Positions 46,647-55,815 are shown, counted from the first letter of the stretch. The stretch is DNA of 64,000 nt from Jongsikchunia kroppenstedtii DSM 45133 (GCF_000380485.1 NZ_AQYG01000034.1:1-64000); one strand, 5' to 3'. Notes: generated by a model from the letters alone, not told the origin. Program-made: numbers and translations.

Positions 46647-47426
46647 ATGACCGACCGCATGCCCACGATCTTCCTCAGCCACGGCGCCCCGCCGCTGGTC
46701 GACGATCAGCTCTGGGTCGAGCAACTGACGCAGTGGGGGCAGGATCTGCCGACGCCGAAGGCGATCCTGATCGTTTCGGCGCACTGGGAAGCCGCACCGG
46801 TGACGATCGGCGCGACCGATCCGCGGGTGCCGCTCACCTATGACTTCGGCGGGTTCCCCGAGCGCTTCTACCGCGCTCGCTACGACGCGCCCGGTGCCGC
46901 CGATCTCGCGCAGCGCGTCGCGGCGATGATGCCCGACGGACAGCAGGTTCGACAGGATCCGAGCCGCCGGCTCGATCACGGCGCCTACGTCCCGCTGTCG
47001 GTGATGTGGCCAAATGCCGAGGTGCCGGTGCTGCAGATGTCGCTTCCCACAATGGATCCCGCCGCACTGCTACGGCTCGGCGAACGGCTGCGGCCGCTGC
47101 GCGACGAGGGCGTGCTGATCATCGGCTCCGGGTTCACGACGCATGGCCTGCCTTTTCTCACCGACATGACGCCTGAGGCAGCGGCACCGACCTGGTCGGC
47201 CGAGTTCGACGACTGGGCGCGGGAACGCTTCGATACCGGCGACATCGAGGGGCTGCTGAATTTCCGCCAGGTTGCCCCGGGCATGCCCTATGCGCATCCG
47301 ACCGTCGAGCACTTCGCGCCGCTGTTCGTCGCGCTCGGCGCCAGTGATGATGCCGAACAGAAGCCGCAGCAGGTCATCGACGGATTCTGGATCGGGCTGG
47401 CCAAGCGCAGCGTTCAGCTGGTCTGA
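46647..47426 (+). CDS. LigB-family class III extradiol ring-cleavage dioxygenase (YgiD/DODA-like)
   Basis: 259 residues. Metal and catalytic histidines are in FLSHGAPPL (H12), IVSAHWEA, DHGAYVPL, SGFTTHGL and HPTVEHFAPLF, the pattern of 4,5-DOPA extradiol dioxygenase, a zinc or iron enzyme cleaving catechols. The natural bacterial substrate is uncertain. ATG 46647 was chosen; another ATG lies four codons on, and no ribosome site decides. Divergent from WS/DGAT; the 3' end overlaps the convergent TetR gene by 13 bp. Confidence 0.87.
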   Translation: MTDRMPTIFLSHGAPPLVDDQLWVEQLTQWGQDLPTPKAILIVSAHWEAAPVTIGATDPRVPLTYDFGGFPERFYRARYDAPGAADLAQRVAAMMPDGQQVRQDPSRRLDHGAYVPLSVMWPNAEVPVLQMSLPTMDPAALLRLGERLRPLRDEGVLIIGSGFTTHGLPFLTDMTPEAAAPTWSAEFDDWARERFDTGDIEGLLNFRQVAPGMPYAHPTVEHFAPLFVALGASDDAEQKPQQVIDGFWIGLAKRSVQLV

Positions 47427-48109
47427 GAATCGCCACCGTCGGGGGCGGAATCGACCGGGTTGGGGCCGACCAGCTGCGGGTCGGCCTCCAGGTTCGTCAG
47501 TCCGTTCCAGCACAGGTTCACCAGGTGTGCGGCGACGACTTCCTTCGGCGGTTCACGCACGTCCAGCCACCACTGCGCGGTCTGCGACACCATGCCGACG
47601 AGGGCCTGCGCGTAGAGGTTGGCCAGCATCGGATCCTTGCCGCGGCGCTCGAAATCGCTGCCCAGGATGTGCTCGACCTGCGAGATCGCGTCGTTGAGCA
47701 GGCTCGAGTACGAGCCCGTCTTGGCATCGATCGGCGAGTCACGCACCAGGATCCGGAAGCCCTCGGTGCGCTCCTCCATGTAGGTCAGCAGCGCCAAGGC
47801 CACCTGCTGCACCCGATAACGCGAGCGGTTGTTGCTCAGCGATGATTCGATCGCGGCGAGCAGCGTCTCCATCTCGCGGTCGACGACGACGGCGTACAGC
47901 CCCTCTTTGCCGCCGAAGTGTTCGTAGACAACGGGTTTGGAGACATTGGCGCGGCTGGCGATCTCCTCGACCGACGTGCCGTCGAAACCCTTTTCGGCGA
48001 ACAGCTGGCGCGCGATCTCGATGAGCTGATGGCGGCGTTGCTGCGCGGTCATCCGCGCGCGCGGCGCCCGGGGGACGTCGCCCTCGCCTGTGGGCCGGTT
48101 GACCGCCAT
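47414..48109 (-). CDS. TetR-family regulator (Rv1019-like position)
   Basis: 231 residues from ATG 48109 with CAGGAG 6 nt upstream; a longer frame would run into the tRNA-Gln gene. HTH about 40-83 (TSVEEIASRANVSKPVVYEH). C-terminal domain of the TetR_C_13-like class. Lying between mfd and glmU beside tRNA-Gln, it corresponds by position to mycobacterial Rv1019. It is a candidate regulator of the nearby acyl-CoA dehydrogenase operon, whose promoter carries a palindromic site. Confidence 0.9.
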   Translation of the reverse strand: MAVNRPTGEGDVPRAPRARMTAQQRRHQLIEIARQLFAEKGFDGTSVEEIASRANVSKPVVYEHFGGKEGLYAVVVDREMETLLAAIESSLSNNRSRYRVQQVALALLTYMEERTEGFRILVRDSPIDAKTGSYSSLLNDAISQVEHILGSDFERRGKDPMLANLYAQALVGMVSQTAQWWLDVREPPKEVVAAHLVNLCWNGLTNLEADPQLVGPNPVDSAPDGGDSQTS

Positions 48110-48133
48110 GTGATCTCCTGTGCCGTGCCGTGG

Positions 48134-48205
48134 CTCCGCCACCAGGACTCGAACCTAGAATGCCTGAACCAAAATCAGGAGTGTTGCCGATTACACCATG
48201 GCGGA
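48134..48205 (-). tRNA. tRNA-Gln (anticodon UUG)
   Basis: 72 nt. Acceptor TCCGCCA/TGGCGGA, anticodon stem CCTGA/TCAGG with loop TTTTGGT (anticodon TTG), T arm CTAGG-TTCGAGT-CCTGG with one G-U pair, discriminator G. CCA is not encoded. It lies 24 bp upstream of the TetR start and may be cotranscribed with it. Confidence 0.93.
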
Positions 48206-48295
48206 TGGCGCAGACGATTCTGCCATGCACCGGCGCGGCACCTCCACCGGTATCCGCGGCGTCATCGGCAGTGGTAACGTGCATCACAACGTGCC

Positions 48296-48318
48296 GAGCG
48301 ATCGTTCGGTCGTAGGGT
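48296..48318 (+). promoter_or_regulatory. Promoter with palindromic site for the acyl-CoA dehydrogenase operon
   Basis: GAGCGATCGTTCGGT (48296-48310), an imperfect palindrome around CGATCG, is followed by a TAGGGT -10 box (48313-48318) and the ATG at 48336. The same 15 bases precede the -10 box at 54864. Confidence 0.55.
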
Positions 48319-48335
48319 CTGAGCAGGATGGTGAC

Positions 48336-49571
48336 ATGGAGCTGAAGTTCTCTCCCGCGGACGAGGAATTCCGGCAGGAGGTCCGGGCGTTCTTCGCCGA
48401 GCATCTGACCGACGAGCTGCGTCAGGCTGGCCGGCTGCAGACCAGCGTCTACTCCGATCACGAGGCCAGCATGGCCTGGCAAGCCATCCTGCACGAGAAG
48501 GGCTGGGCCGCGCCGGCGTGGCCGGTCAAGTACGGCGGGCAGCAATGGACCGTCGCGCAGCACTACATCTTCTCGGTCGAGTCGATCCTCGCCGACGCAC
48601 CGGCCCTGTCTCCCATGGGAATCCGGATGGTCGCGCACGCCATCATGCGGTTCGGCACCGAGGAGCAGAAGGACTTCTTCCTGCCGCGGATCCTCACCGG
48701 CGAGGTCTTCTTCTGTCAGGGATACAGCGAACCGGAATCCGGCAGCGACCTCGCGTCCCTGCAGATGTCGGCCAAGGCCGACGGCGACGACCTGGTGCTC
48801 AACGGATCGAAGATCTGGACAACCCATGCGACCGAAGCGAATTGGATGTTCGCCCTGGTCCGCACCACCAACGGCCCGCGCAAGCAGCAGGGCATCACGT
48901 TCATCCTGATCGACTTCACCTCATCCGGCATCGAGGTGCGCCCGCTGGTGATGAGCTCGGGCGAAGAGGTTCAGAACGTCGTCTTCTTCGACAACGTGCG
49001 GGTGCCCAAGGCCAACGTTCTCGGCGACATCGACGACGGCTGGACCGTCGCGAAGTATCTGCTCGAATTCGAAAGGGGCGGCGGCGCATACTCGCCCTTC
49101 CTGCAAGTAGGCCTCGCACGGCTGATGCACGCGGCCGCGAGCGTTCCCGCGCCCAGCGGCAGCGGAACACTCGCCGACGACCCGGCCTTCGCTGACAAGG
49201 TCGCCGACCTGGCGATGCGTTTCGACGTTCTGGAAGTGCTCGAATACCGGGTGCTGGACGTCGTCGCGTCGGGCGGCAATCCCGGCGCCTCGTCGTCGAT
49301 GCTGAAGATCCTCGGCACCGAACTGTCCCAGGAGCTCACCACGCTCGCCCTCGAGGCGGCCGGGCCGCGCGGCCGCGCCTACCAGCCGCATGCCACCGCA
49401 CCCGGCGGCCCGATCGTCGATTACACGCCCCCGGCCGACGGCTACTGCGGCGGCGAGCCGTGGCAGGCAGTCGCTCCCCTGCGCTACTTCAACGACCGGG
49501 CGGGCTCGATCTACGCCGGCTCCAACGAGGTGCAGCGCAACATCCTCGCCAAGGCGGCCCTGGGCCTGTAG
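48336..49571 (+). CDS. Acyl-CoA dehydrogenase, first of a pair
   Basis: 411 residues. An FAD enzyme making an alpha,beta-double bond in acyl-CoA. N-terminal helical domain MELKFSPADEEFRQEVRAFF; middle FAD/substrate barrel CQGYSEPESGSDLASLQMSA and ILNGSKIWTTHA-type strand; C-terminal FAD motif SIYAGSNEVQRNILAKAALG. Followed after 37 bp by a second, more divergent dehydrogenase. In mycobacteria adjacent pairs of this kind form alpha2beta2 enzymes for steroid or long-chain CoA esters, so a heteromer is likely. ATG 48336 chosen. Confidence 0.93.
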   Translation: MELKFSPADEEFRQEVRAFFAEHLTDELRQAGRLQTSVYSDHEASMAWQAILHEKGWAAPAWPVKYGGQQWTVAQHYIFSVESILADAPALSPMGIRMVAHAIMRFGTEEQKDFFLPRILTGEVFFCQGYSEPESGSDLASLQMSAKADGDDLVLNGSKIWTTHATEANWMFALVRTTNGPRKQQGITFILIDFTSSGIEVRPLVMSSGEEVQNVVFFDNVRVPKANVLGDIDDGWTVAKYLLEFERGGGAYSPFLQVGLARLMHAAASVPAPSGSGTLADDPAFADKVADLAMRFDVLEVLEYRVLDVVASGGNPGASSSMLKILGTELSQELTTLALEAAGPRGRAYQPHATAPGGPIVDYTPPADGYCGGEPWQAVAPLRYFNDRAGSIYAGSNEVQRNILAKAALGL

Positions 49572-49608
49572 GCCGGCCCACACTTCGAACGAGAACAGGC
49601 AGACGACA

Positions 49609-50760
49609 ATGGATTTCACGCTCAGCGATGAACAGAAGCTTCTCAGGGACGCCGTCGGCGGCTATCTGGCGTCAAGCTACGACCTGGTCGGCAGTCGGCA
49701 GGCCGCGCGCCTGGGCGACGGCTGGCAGCCGCAGGTGTGGCGTGCCTTCGCCGAGGATCTCGGCATCCTCGGCGCATCGCTGCCCGAGAGTGCCGGGGGC
49801 GCCGGCGGCGGCGCCGAAGAAGTCATGGTGATCGCGCAGGAACTTGGCGGCCACCTGGTGGTCGAGCCGTACATCGGCACGGTCGTGCTCGGCGGATCGA
49901 TCCTCTCCGCGGCCGACACCGAGACCGCCGCGGGCATCCTGTCGGGCATCGTCGACGGATCGGCCGTCACGGCCCTCGCCGCGATCGAGCCCACGTCCGG
50001 GCAGTCGTACCGGTCCGTCGCCACCACGGCCCGCCGCGATGGCGACGACTGGATCATCAACGGCGACAAGATCATCGTGGCCGATGCCCCGATCGCCACG
50101 CATCTGATCATCACCGCACGCACCGCCGGCGAGACCACCGACGCCGCCGGCATCACGCTGTTCGCGATCCCCTTCAGTCCGGCCAATCAGACGGAAGGCA
50201 TTGCGGCCCATCACTATCGGACCATCGACGATCACCAGGCCGGCGACCTGACCTTCACCGACCTCCGCATCCCCGATTCCGCCCGGATCGGCGAGGTCGG
50301 CGGCGGCTGGCCGATTCTCGACGCCGCCATCGATGCCGCTACGGCCGCCACGATCGCCGAAGCCGTCGGCGCCATGCGAAAGGTGTTGGCCGACACCGTC
50401 GAATACACCAAGCAGCGGCAGCAGTTCGGCGTGCCGATCAGCAGCTTCCAGGCGCTGCAGCATCGCATGGTGAACATGTACATGGAGGTCGAGCAGGCCA
50501 CCGCCGCCATGTATCTGGCGACCCTGAATCTCGACGGCCCGAACCGTCGGCGCGCGGTATCTGCGGCGAAGGCGACGATCGCCCGCGCCGCCCGGCTCGT
50601 CGGGCAGGAGGCGGTGCAGCTGCACGGCGGCATGGGCATGACCGAGGAACTGGCGATCGGCCACTACTTCAAGCGACTCACCGCGATCGAGGCGGAATTC
50701 GGCGGCCGCGACTTCCACACCCGGCGCTACCGCCAGGAATGGACACCGCTCAGCGTCTGA
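49609..50760 (+). CDS. Acyl-CoA dehydrogenase, second of a pair
   Basis: 383 residues, start MDFTLSDEQKLLRDAVGGYL. The middle domain is diverged: the usual TEP-GS-D loop is replaced by AIEPTSGQSYRSVATTA, so flavin or substrate contacts in this subunit may be lost. The C-terminal domain keeps YTKQRQQFGVPISSFQALQH and QLHGGMGMTEELAIGHYFKR. The pattern suits the partner subunit of a heteromeric dehydrogenase. Cotranscribed with the upstream gene; terminator follows at once. Confidence 0.92.
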   Translation: MDFTLSDEQKLLRDAVGGYLASSYDLVGSRQAARLGDGWQPQVWRAFAEDLGILGASLPESAGGAGGGAEEVMVIAQELGGHLVVEPYIGTVVLGGSILSAADTETAAGILSGIVDGSAVTALAAIEPTSGQSYRSVATTARRDGDDWIINGDKIIVADAPIATHLIITARTAGETTDAAGITLFAIPFSPANQTEGIAAHHYRTIDDHQAGDLTFTDLRIPDSARIGEVGGGWPILDAAIDAATAATIAEAVGAMRKVLADTVEYTKQRQQFGVPISSFQALQHRMVNMYMEVEQATAAMYLATLNLDGPNRRRAVSAAKATIARAARLVGQEAVQLHGGMGMTEELAIGHYFKRLTAIEAEFGGRDFHTRRYRQEWTPLSV

Positions 50761-50773
50761 CAGACCTCCGGAA

Positions 50774-50815
50774 ACGACGAACGGGCCCCTGACCATTCGG
50801 GGGCCCGTTCGTCGT
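50774..50815. terminator. Bidirectional hairpin terminator
   Basis: Perfect 16-bp stem, arms ACGACGAACGGGCCCC and its complement, 10-base loop, between the convergent dehydrogenase operon and the HdeD-like gene. Confidence 0.85.
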
Positions 50816-50823
50816 GACGGTTA

Positions 50824-51381
50824 CTAGGCCTTCTTCGGCAGCGTCAGCAGTGTCGCGATGCTGACGATGATCAGCAGGATGCCGCCGACCCAGACGAAGG
50901 TGCTGACCGCGAGCCCGGGCAGGGTGCACACGATCACGCCGGCGAGGATCGACAGAATCGCCGAGGCCACGATCCAGCCGCGGTTGGTGTGCTCGGAACC
51001 GGCGCTATAGGTCAGCAGATCTTGCACACCCTGGAAGATCCAGCCGATGCCGATGACGATCGCCAGCAGCGTCAGCGATTCACCGGGGTGGAACAGGCAG
51101 ATCACACCAGCCACGAACACGATCACCCCGGCGATGCCGAGAAGCACCCGCCAGCCGGTCGGCAGCTCCTGTGCCGAGAAGGCGGTCACCAGACGGAACA
51201 CGCCGCCGATGATCAGCGCGATGCCGAACAACACGGCGACCACGAGCAGCGTCGCGGTCGGCCAGAAGAGTGCCACGATGCCGACGATGAGGCCGAGGAC
51301 CGCGTAGGCGATGACAGCCGAACGAACGGCGTTCTGAAGTTGCGCCGGAAAAGGTTTCGGGAACTGCCCAGTTTCAGTCAT
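50824..51381 (-). CDS. HdeD/DUF308-family membrane protein
   Basis: 185 residues with six hydrophobic helices in three similar pairs, the DUF308 repeat (LGLIVGIVALFWPTATLL, LLGIAGVIVFVAGVICLFHP, ILSILAGVIVCTLPGLAV). It resembles the enterobacterial acid-resistance membrane protein HdeD, but the role in actinobacteria is not known. ATG 51381 has a TATGGT box 6 nt upstream, consistent with a leaderless message. Confidence 0.9.
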   Translation of the reverse strand: MTETGQFPKPFPAQLQNAVRSAVIAYAVLGLIVGIVALFWPTATLLVVAVLFGIALIIGGVFRLVTAFSAQELPTGWRVLLGIAGVIVFVAGVICLFHPGESLTLLAIVIGIGWIFQGVQDLLTYSAGSEHTNRGWIVASAILSILAGVIVCTLPGLAVSTFVWVGGILLIIVSIATLLTLPKKA

Positions 51382-51387
51382 GGCAGC

Positions 51388-51393
51388 ACCATA
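51388..51393 (-). promoter_or_regulatory. Leaderless promoter -10 (TATGGT) of the HdeD-like gene
   Basis: Six nt before the ATG at 51381 on the minus strand. Confidence 0.5.
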
Positions 51394-51492
51394 TGACTCG
51401 GTTACCCGATTCACACGGCTACGCCCATAAATCTGCCGGTATGTGACCCTATTGCCACATACCGGCAGACCTGGCCGTGATCTTGTGCCCGA

Positions 51493-52251
51493 TCAGTCCT
51501 TCGGGCCGCCGGCCGCGTACACGACCTGACCGGAAATGAATCCGGCTCCCTCGCTGGCGAAGAACGACGCCAGATGCGCGATGTCCTCGGGCTGGCCGAC
51601 GCGCTGCACCGGGATCTGCTCGGCCGAGAACTTGATGAAGTCGTCGAACGGAACCTTCATGCGGGCGGCCGTCGCGGCGGTCATGTCGGTCTGGATGAAT
51701 CCCGGCGCGATGGCGTTCGCGGTCACCCCGAACTTGCCGAGCTCGATCGCCAGCGTTTTGGTGAATCCCTGCATGCCGGCCTTGGCCGCCGAGTAGTTCG
51801 CCTGACCGCGGTTGCCCAGCGCCGAGGTGCTCGACAGATTGACGATGCGGCCCCACTTGGCCTCGACCATGTGCGCCTGGCAGGTACGCGCCATCAGGAA
51901 GGCACCGCGCAGGTGCACGCCCATCACCGCATCCCAGTCGTCGACGCTCATCTTGAAGAGCATGTTGTCGCGGATGATGCCCGCGTTGTTGATGAGGATG
52001 GTGGGGCCGCCGAGTTCGGCAGCGACCTTCTCGACCGCGCCCTTGACGGCGTCCTCGTTGGATACGTCGGCGCCGACGCCGAGCGTCTTGCCACCGGTCG
52101 CGGCGGCGATCGCGTCCGCCGTCTCCTGCGAGGCATCTTCGGCGAGATCGATCACCGCGACGTTATGTCCGTCTTCAGAAAGTCGCTTCGCCACCGCGGC
52201 ACCGATACCCCGTGCCGCGCCCGTCACAATTGCTGTCCGCTGAGCAGTCAT
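51493..52251 (-). CDS. fabG: SDR 3-oxoacyl-[ACP] reductase-like (FabG family)
   Basis: 252 residues from ATG 52251. Cofactor loop [17 protein letters not shown] in [14 protein letters not shown], catalytic Ser in [11 protein letters not shown]-x3-K in [10 protein letters not shown], and the C-terminal [12 protein letters not shown] typical of FabG paralogues (mycobacterial FabG2-FabG5 type). The N of RDNMLFKM is the fourth tetrad residue. It reduces 3-ketoacyl thioesters with NADPH; CoA or ACP substrate unresolved. Divergent from glmU by 90 bp. Confidence 0.9.
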   Translation of the reverse strand: MTAQRTAIVTGAARGIGAAVAKRLSEDGHNVAVIDLAEDASQETADAIAAATGGKTLGVGADVSNEDAVKGAVEKVAAELGGPTILINNAGIIRDNMLFKMSVDDWDAVMGVHLRGAFLMARTCQAHMVEAKWGRIVNLSSTSALGNRGQANYSAAKAGMQGFTKTLAIELGKFGVTANAIAPGFIQTDMTAATAARMKVPFDDFIKFSAEQIPVQRVGQPEDIAHLASFFASEGAGFISGQVVYAAGGPKD

Positions 52252-52341
52252 GCCCCTGTTTGTAGCAGGTGTCCCCGTTTTTATCAGCCCGGATCGGTGC
52301 GTAGGATCAATCCGGCCGTTGCAGCCATGCGAGGGAGATTC

Positions 52342-53793
52342 ATGCATTCAGGTCCGACCGCCGTGATTGTGCTGGCTGCGGGAGCCGGCACCCGGATGAA
52401 GTCGTCGACCCCCAAGGTTCTGCACGCGATCGGCGGGCGCACGCTCCTGTCGCACGCGTTGCATGCCGCGGCCGGCATCACCCCCGACCACCTGGTCACC
52501 GTCGTCGGCCACGACCGCGAGCGCGTCTCGCAGTCCTGCGCCGAGGTCGCCGCCGAACTGGGCCGCGACGTTCTCATCGCGGTCCAGGAGCAGCAGAACG
52601 GCACGGGAGACGCGGTCCGCGCCGGCATGCGCGCACTGCCCGCCGACTATCAGGGCACCATCGTCGTCACCGCCGCCGATGTGCCGCTGCTCGATGCCGA
52701 GACCATCGCTCGTCTCATCGACACGCATCAGCAGGCACCGGCCGCCGCCGTCACCCTGCTGACGTCGACCGCCGACGACCCGACCGGCTACGGCCGCGTC
52801 CTGCGCACCCAGGATGGCGAGGTCACCGAGATCGTCGAGCAGAAAGACGCCACCGAACAGCAGCAGGCGATCACCGAGGTCAACTCGGGTGTGTACGCGT
52901 TCGACGCGCAGCTGCTGACGGCCGCGCTCGAGGAGCTGTCGCCGAACAACGCCCAGCACGAGCTGTACCTGACCGACGTCGTCGCGATCGCCCGATCGAA
53001 GGGCACGTCGGTCCGCGCACTGCACCTCGACGACGCCGCGCTCGTCGCGGGCGCCAACGATCGCGTCCAGCTGGCCGACCTCGGCGCGCAGCTGAATCAA
53101 CGGATCCTGGTGCAGCACATGCGAAACGGCGTCACCATCATCGATCCCGCGACGACCTGGATCGATGTCGAGGTGACTATCGGCCAGGACGTGACCATTG
53201 CGCCCGGCACCCAGCTCCACGGCCGCACCGCGATCGCCGACGAGGCACAGATCGGGCCGGACACCACACTCACCGACGTCGAGATCGGCACAGGCGCCTC
53301 GGTGATCCGCACGCATGGCTCGCAGGCCCGGATCGGTGCCGGCGCCAGCGTCGGACCATTCGCCTACCTCCGGCCGGGCACCGTCCTCGGCACGGACGGC
53401 AAGATCGGCACCTTCGTCGAGACCAAGAACGCCGACATCGGCCCCGGCTCCAAGGTGCCGCACCTGACCTACGTCGGCGACGCCACCATTGGTGAGCAGA
53501 CCAACATCGGCGCGTCCAGCGTGTTCGTCAACTATGACGGGGTCAACAAGCATCACACCGTCATCGGCTCGCACTGCCGGACCGGCTCGGACACCATGTT
53601 CATCGCTCCGCTGCAGATCGGCGACGGCGTCTACACCGGGGCGGGTACGGTGCTCACGCAGGACGTGCCGTCGGGTGCACTCGCGGTGTCCGGCGGAAAG
53701 CAACGCAACATCGAGGGCTGGGTGCAGCGCAAGCGACCCGGCACCGCTGCCGCGGAGGCTGCCGAACGCGCAGCGGACGATACGACCGAATGA
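52342..53793 (+). CDS. glmU: Bifunctional UDP-N-acetylglucosamine pyrophosphorylase / GlcN-1-P acetyltransferase
   Basis: 483 residues. It makes UDP-GlcNAc for peptidoglycan. N-terminal uridyltransferase: [31 protein letters not shown], and [12 protein letters not shown]-terminal left-handed beta-helix acetyltransferase from about residue 260: many hexapeptides, catalytic His in [15 protein letters not shown] region, [21 protein letters not shown] low-complexity tail ([10 protein letters not shown]) is usual in actinobacteria. The ATG at 52342 has GAGGGAG 5 nt upstream; another ATG lies five codons earlier. Confidence 0.97.
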   Translation: MHSGPTAVIVLAAGAGTRMKSSTPKVLHAIGGRTLLSHALHAAAGITPDHLVTVVGHDRERVSQSCAEVAAELGRDVLIAVQEQQNGTGDAVRAGMRALPADYQGTIVVTAADVPLLDAETIARLIDTHQQAPAAAVTLLTSTADDPTGYGRVLRTQDGEVTEIVEQKDATEQQQAITEVNSGVYAFDAQLLTAALEELSPNNAQHELYLTDVVAIARSKGTSVRALHLDDAALVAGANDRVQLADLGAQLNQRILVQHMRNGVTIIDPATTWIDVEVTIGQDVTIAPGTQLHGRTAIADEAQIGPDTTLTDVEIGTGASVIRTHGSQARIGAGASVGPFAYLRPGTVLGTDGKIGTFVETKNADIGPGSKVPHLTYVGDATIGEQTNIGASSVFVNYDGVNKHHTVIGSHCRTGSDTMFIAPLQIGDGVYTGAGTVLTQDVPSGALAVSGGKQRNIEGWVQRKRPGTAAAEAAERAADDTTE

Positions 53794-53856
53794 CCGCAAC
53801 CGACTCAGCCCACGATTCTCAGCCCAAGATTCAAGCCCCAACATGAAGGAAAAGCA

Positions 53857-54834
53857 GTGACCTGGACGACCGATAGCCAGAAGAGCCTGATGCTGTTCTC
53901 TGGCCGTGCCCACCCGGAGCTGGCCGATGCCGTGGCGAGTGAACTCGGCATCAAGATCACTCCCCAGACCGCACGCGACTTCGCCAACGGGGAGATCTTC
54001 GTCCGCTTCGAGGAATCGGTCCGCGGCTCGGATGCCTTTGTCCTGCAAAGCCATCCGGCTCCGCTGAATCAGTGGCTGATGGAACAGCTGATCATGATCG
54101 ACGCGCTCAAGCGCGGCAGCGCCAAGCGGATCACCGCGATCCTGCCGTTCTACCCGTATGCGCGTCAGGACAAGAAGCACCGCGGCCGCGAGCCGATCTC
54201 GGCCCGACTGGTCGCCGACCTGCTGAAGACCGCGGGCGCCGACCGGATCATCACGGTCGACCTGCACACCGATCAGATCCAGGGATTCTTCGACGGCCCG
54301 GTCGACCACATGCACGCGCAGGGCCAGCTGGCCGAGTACGTCCGCGAGCACTACGGCACCGAGAACGTCTGCGTCGTCTCCCCGGACGCCGGTCGCGTCA
54401 AGGTCGGCGAGAAGTGGGCCGACGCCCTCGACGGCGCGCCCATGGCCTTCGTGCACAAGACCCGCGACCCCGATGTCCCGAACCAGATCAAGTCCAACCG
54501 TGTGGTCGGTGACGTGGCGGGTATGACCTGTGTGCTGATCGACGACATGATCGACACGGGCGGCACCATCGCCGGCGCGGTCCGCGTCCTCAAGGAGGCC
54601 GGGGCCGGCGACGTCATCATCGCCACCACGCACGGCGTGTTCTCCGATCCGGCGGCCGAGCGGCTGGCCACCTGCGGCGCCAAGGAGGTCATCGCGACCG
54701 ACACGCTGCCCATCCCGCCGGAGAAGCGCTTCGACAACCTGACTGTCCTGTCGATCGCGCCGCTGCTGGCTCGCACCATCCGCGAGGTCTTCGAGAACGG
54801 CTCGGTCACCAGCCTGTTCAACGGCGTCGCCTGA
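53857..54834 (+). CDS. prs: Ribose-phosphate pyrophosphokinase (PRPP synthase)
   Basis: 325 residues. It converts ribose 5-phosphate and ATP to PRPP for nucleotide and cell-wall arabinan precursors. The flexible ATP loop YPYARQDKKHRGREPISARL, ribose-5-phosphate/PRPP loop CVLIDDMIDTGGTIAGA and metal site ITVDLHTDQIQGFFDGPVDH are intact. GTG start with AAGGA 7-8 nt upstream, 63 bp after glmU, the standard glmU-prs operon. Confidence 0.97.
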   Translation: MTWTTDSQKSLMLFSGRAHPELADAVASELGIKITPQTARDFANGEIFVRFEESVRGSDAFVLQSHPAPLNQWLMEQLIMIDALKRGSAKRITAILPFYPYARQDKKHRGREPISARLVADLLKTAGADRIITVDLHTDQIQGFFDGPVDHMHAQGQLAEYVREHYGTENVCVVSPDAGRVKVGEKWADALDGAPMAFVHKTRDPDVPNQIKSNRVVGDVAGMTCVLIDDMIDTGGTIAGAVRVLKEAGAGDVIIATTHGVFSDPAAERLATCGAKEVIATDTLPIPPEKRFDNLTVLSIAPLLARTIREVFENGSVTSLFNGVA

Positions 54835-54849
54835 CGCTGGAACCGTGCA

Positions 54850-54869
54850 GAGCGATCGTTCGGTAGAAT
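54850..54869 (+). promoter_or_regulatory. Leaderless promoter with palindromic site for the GXWXG gene
   Basis: GAGCGATCGTTCGGT (54850-54864), identical to 48296-48310, runs straight into a TAGAAT -10 box (54864-54869), seven nt before the ATG at 54877. Confidence 0.6.
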
Positions 54870-54876
54870 GGTCGCC

Positions 54877-55410
54877 ATGTCCGCCGCGCCCCACGATCTG
54901 GCCGCCCTCGAATCGGGCACCACGCCCGACGCCGCCGCCGCACTCTTCGACTCTTTACCGCCCGTGGCCGTCGATGAGGTCGCCGGGCGCTGGCACGGCG
55001 GCGAGGTGCCGACCGGTCACCCGATGGACGGACTGCTGACGATGTCCGGGTGGTACGGCAAACAGTTCGACGATGCCGACCACGTCCATCCGCTGCTGTT
55101 CGGCACACCGCCGAAGCTGTTCGCGGTGAACCCGAGGCTCGCGCCGATGGGGCTACTGGCACGCCAGGGCGGGCGGCTTCCGCGCTTCGATCCGGGACCG
55201 TTGCGCGGCGGATTGCGAGCCGCCCGAACACGGCATCATCGAGCTCGGCTGAGGATGATCGAGCATCGGGGAAAGACCAGCGCGGCAATGGTTTACGACG
55301 ACCTGCCGATCATCGATCATTTCCGCAAGGTCGACAACGATACGCTGCTCGGCGTGATGGATCTGCGCGGCATGACGGAGCCATACTTCTTCACCTTGCG
55401 TCGGGATTGA
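54877..55410 (+). CDS. GXWXG / DUF4334-family protein
   Basis: 177 residues. The N-terminal GXWXG domain is visible as AGRWHGGEVPTGHPMDGLL and SGWYGKQFDDADHVHPLLFG. The DUF4334 C-terminal domain follows (VYDDLPIIDHFRKVDNDTLL, PYFFTLRRD). The pairing is common in mycobacteria and has no assigned function; a small lipid- or ligand-binding barrel is plausible. The leaderless promoter shares a 15-base palindromic element with the acyl-CoA dehydrogenase operon, suggesting common control. Confidence 0.87.
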   Translation: MSAAPHDLAALESGTTPDAAAALFDSLPPVAVDEVAGRWHGGEVPTGHPMDGLLTMSGWYGKQFDDADHVHPLLFGTPPKLFAVNPRLAPMGLLARQGGRLPRFDPGPLRGGLRAARTRHHRARLRMIEHRGKTSAAMVYDDLPIIDHFRKVDNDTLLGVMDLRGMTEPYFFTLRRD

Positions 55411-55440
55411 CGGTAGTCGCGACCGTCCGCGACAGCGCAG

Positions 55441-55446
55441 TACGGT
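55441..55446 (+). promoter_or_regulatory. Leaderless promoter -10 (TACGGT) of arsC
   Basis: Seven nt before the ATG at 55454. Confidence 0.5.
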
Positions 55447-55453
55447 GATGCCC

Positions 55454-55795
55454 ATGGACGCAACGATTTACCACAATCCACGGTGCAGCACGTCGCGCAA
55501 GACGCTCGACAAGCTCAAGGAGGCCGGTATCGAGCCGACCGTGGTGAAGTATCTCGACACCCCGCCGAGCCGGGCCGAGCTGAAGAGGATGATCGAGGCG
55601 GCCGGGATCCCCGTGAGCAAGGCCGTCCGCAAGCGCGAGGCGCTGTACAGCGAGCTGAAGCTCGACGGCGCGAGCGACGATCAGCTGCTCGACGCGATGG
55701 CGGCCAATCCGATCCTCATCGAGCGCCCATTCGTGGTCACCGACAAGGGAGTTCGGCTGGCCCGGCCTATCGAGAGCGTCGACGACATCATCTGA
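55454..55795 (+). CDS. arsC: Arsenate reductase, glutaredoxin-type (ArsC family)
   Basis: 113 residues from ATG 55454, preferred over GTG 55445 because of the -10 spacing and the N-terminus DATIYHNPRCSTSRKTL. Catalytic Cys11 in NPRCSTSR. Thioredoxin-like ArsC fold with the basic residues KRE (near 58) and RPFVVTDKG (near 92), which correspond to the oxyanion arginines. It would reduce arsenate with glutathione- or mycothiol-type thiols. No arsR or arsB is adjacent, so a general thiol-transfer role (YfgD-like) is equally possible. Confidence 0.87.
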   Translation: MDATIYHNPRCSTSRKTLDKLKEAGIEPTVVKYLDTPPSRAELKRMIEAAGIPVSKAVRKREALYSELKLDGASDDQLLDAMAANPILIERPFVVTDKGVRLARPIESVDDII

Positions 55796-55815
55796 TCGAC
55801 AAACCCCGCCTACGA

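Noticed and set aside
48328-48336. Alternative ATG at 48328 for the first acyl-CoA dehydrogenase
   Set aside because: It is out of frame; ATG 48336 gives the usual N-terminus.
52348-54894. 848-codon minus-strand open frame opposite glmU and prs
   Set aside because: Low-complexity Gly/Arg/Asp shadow of two well-identified genes.
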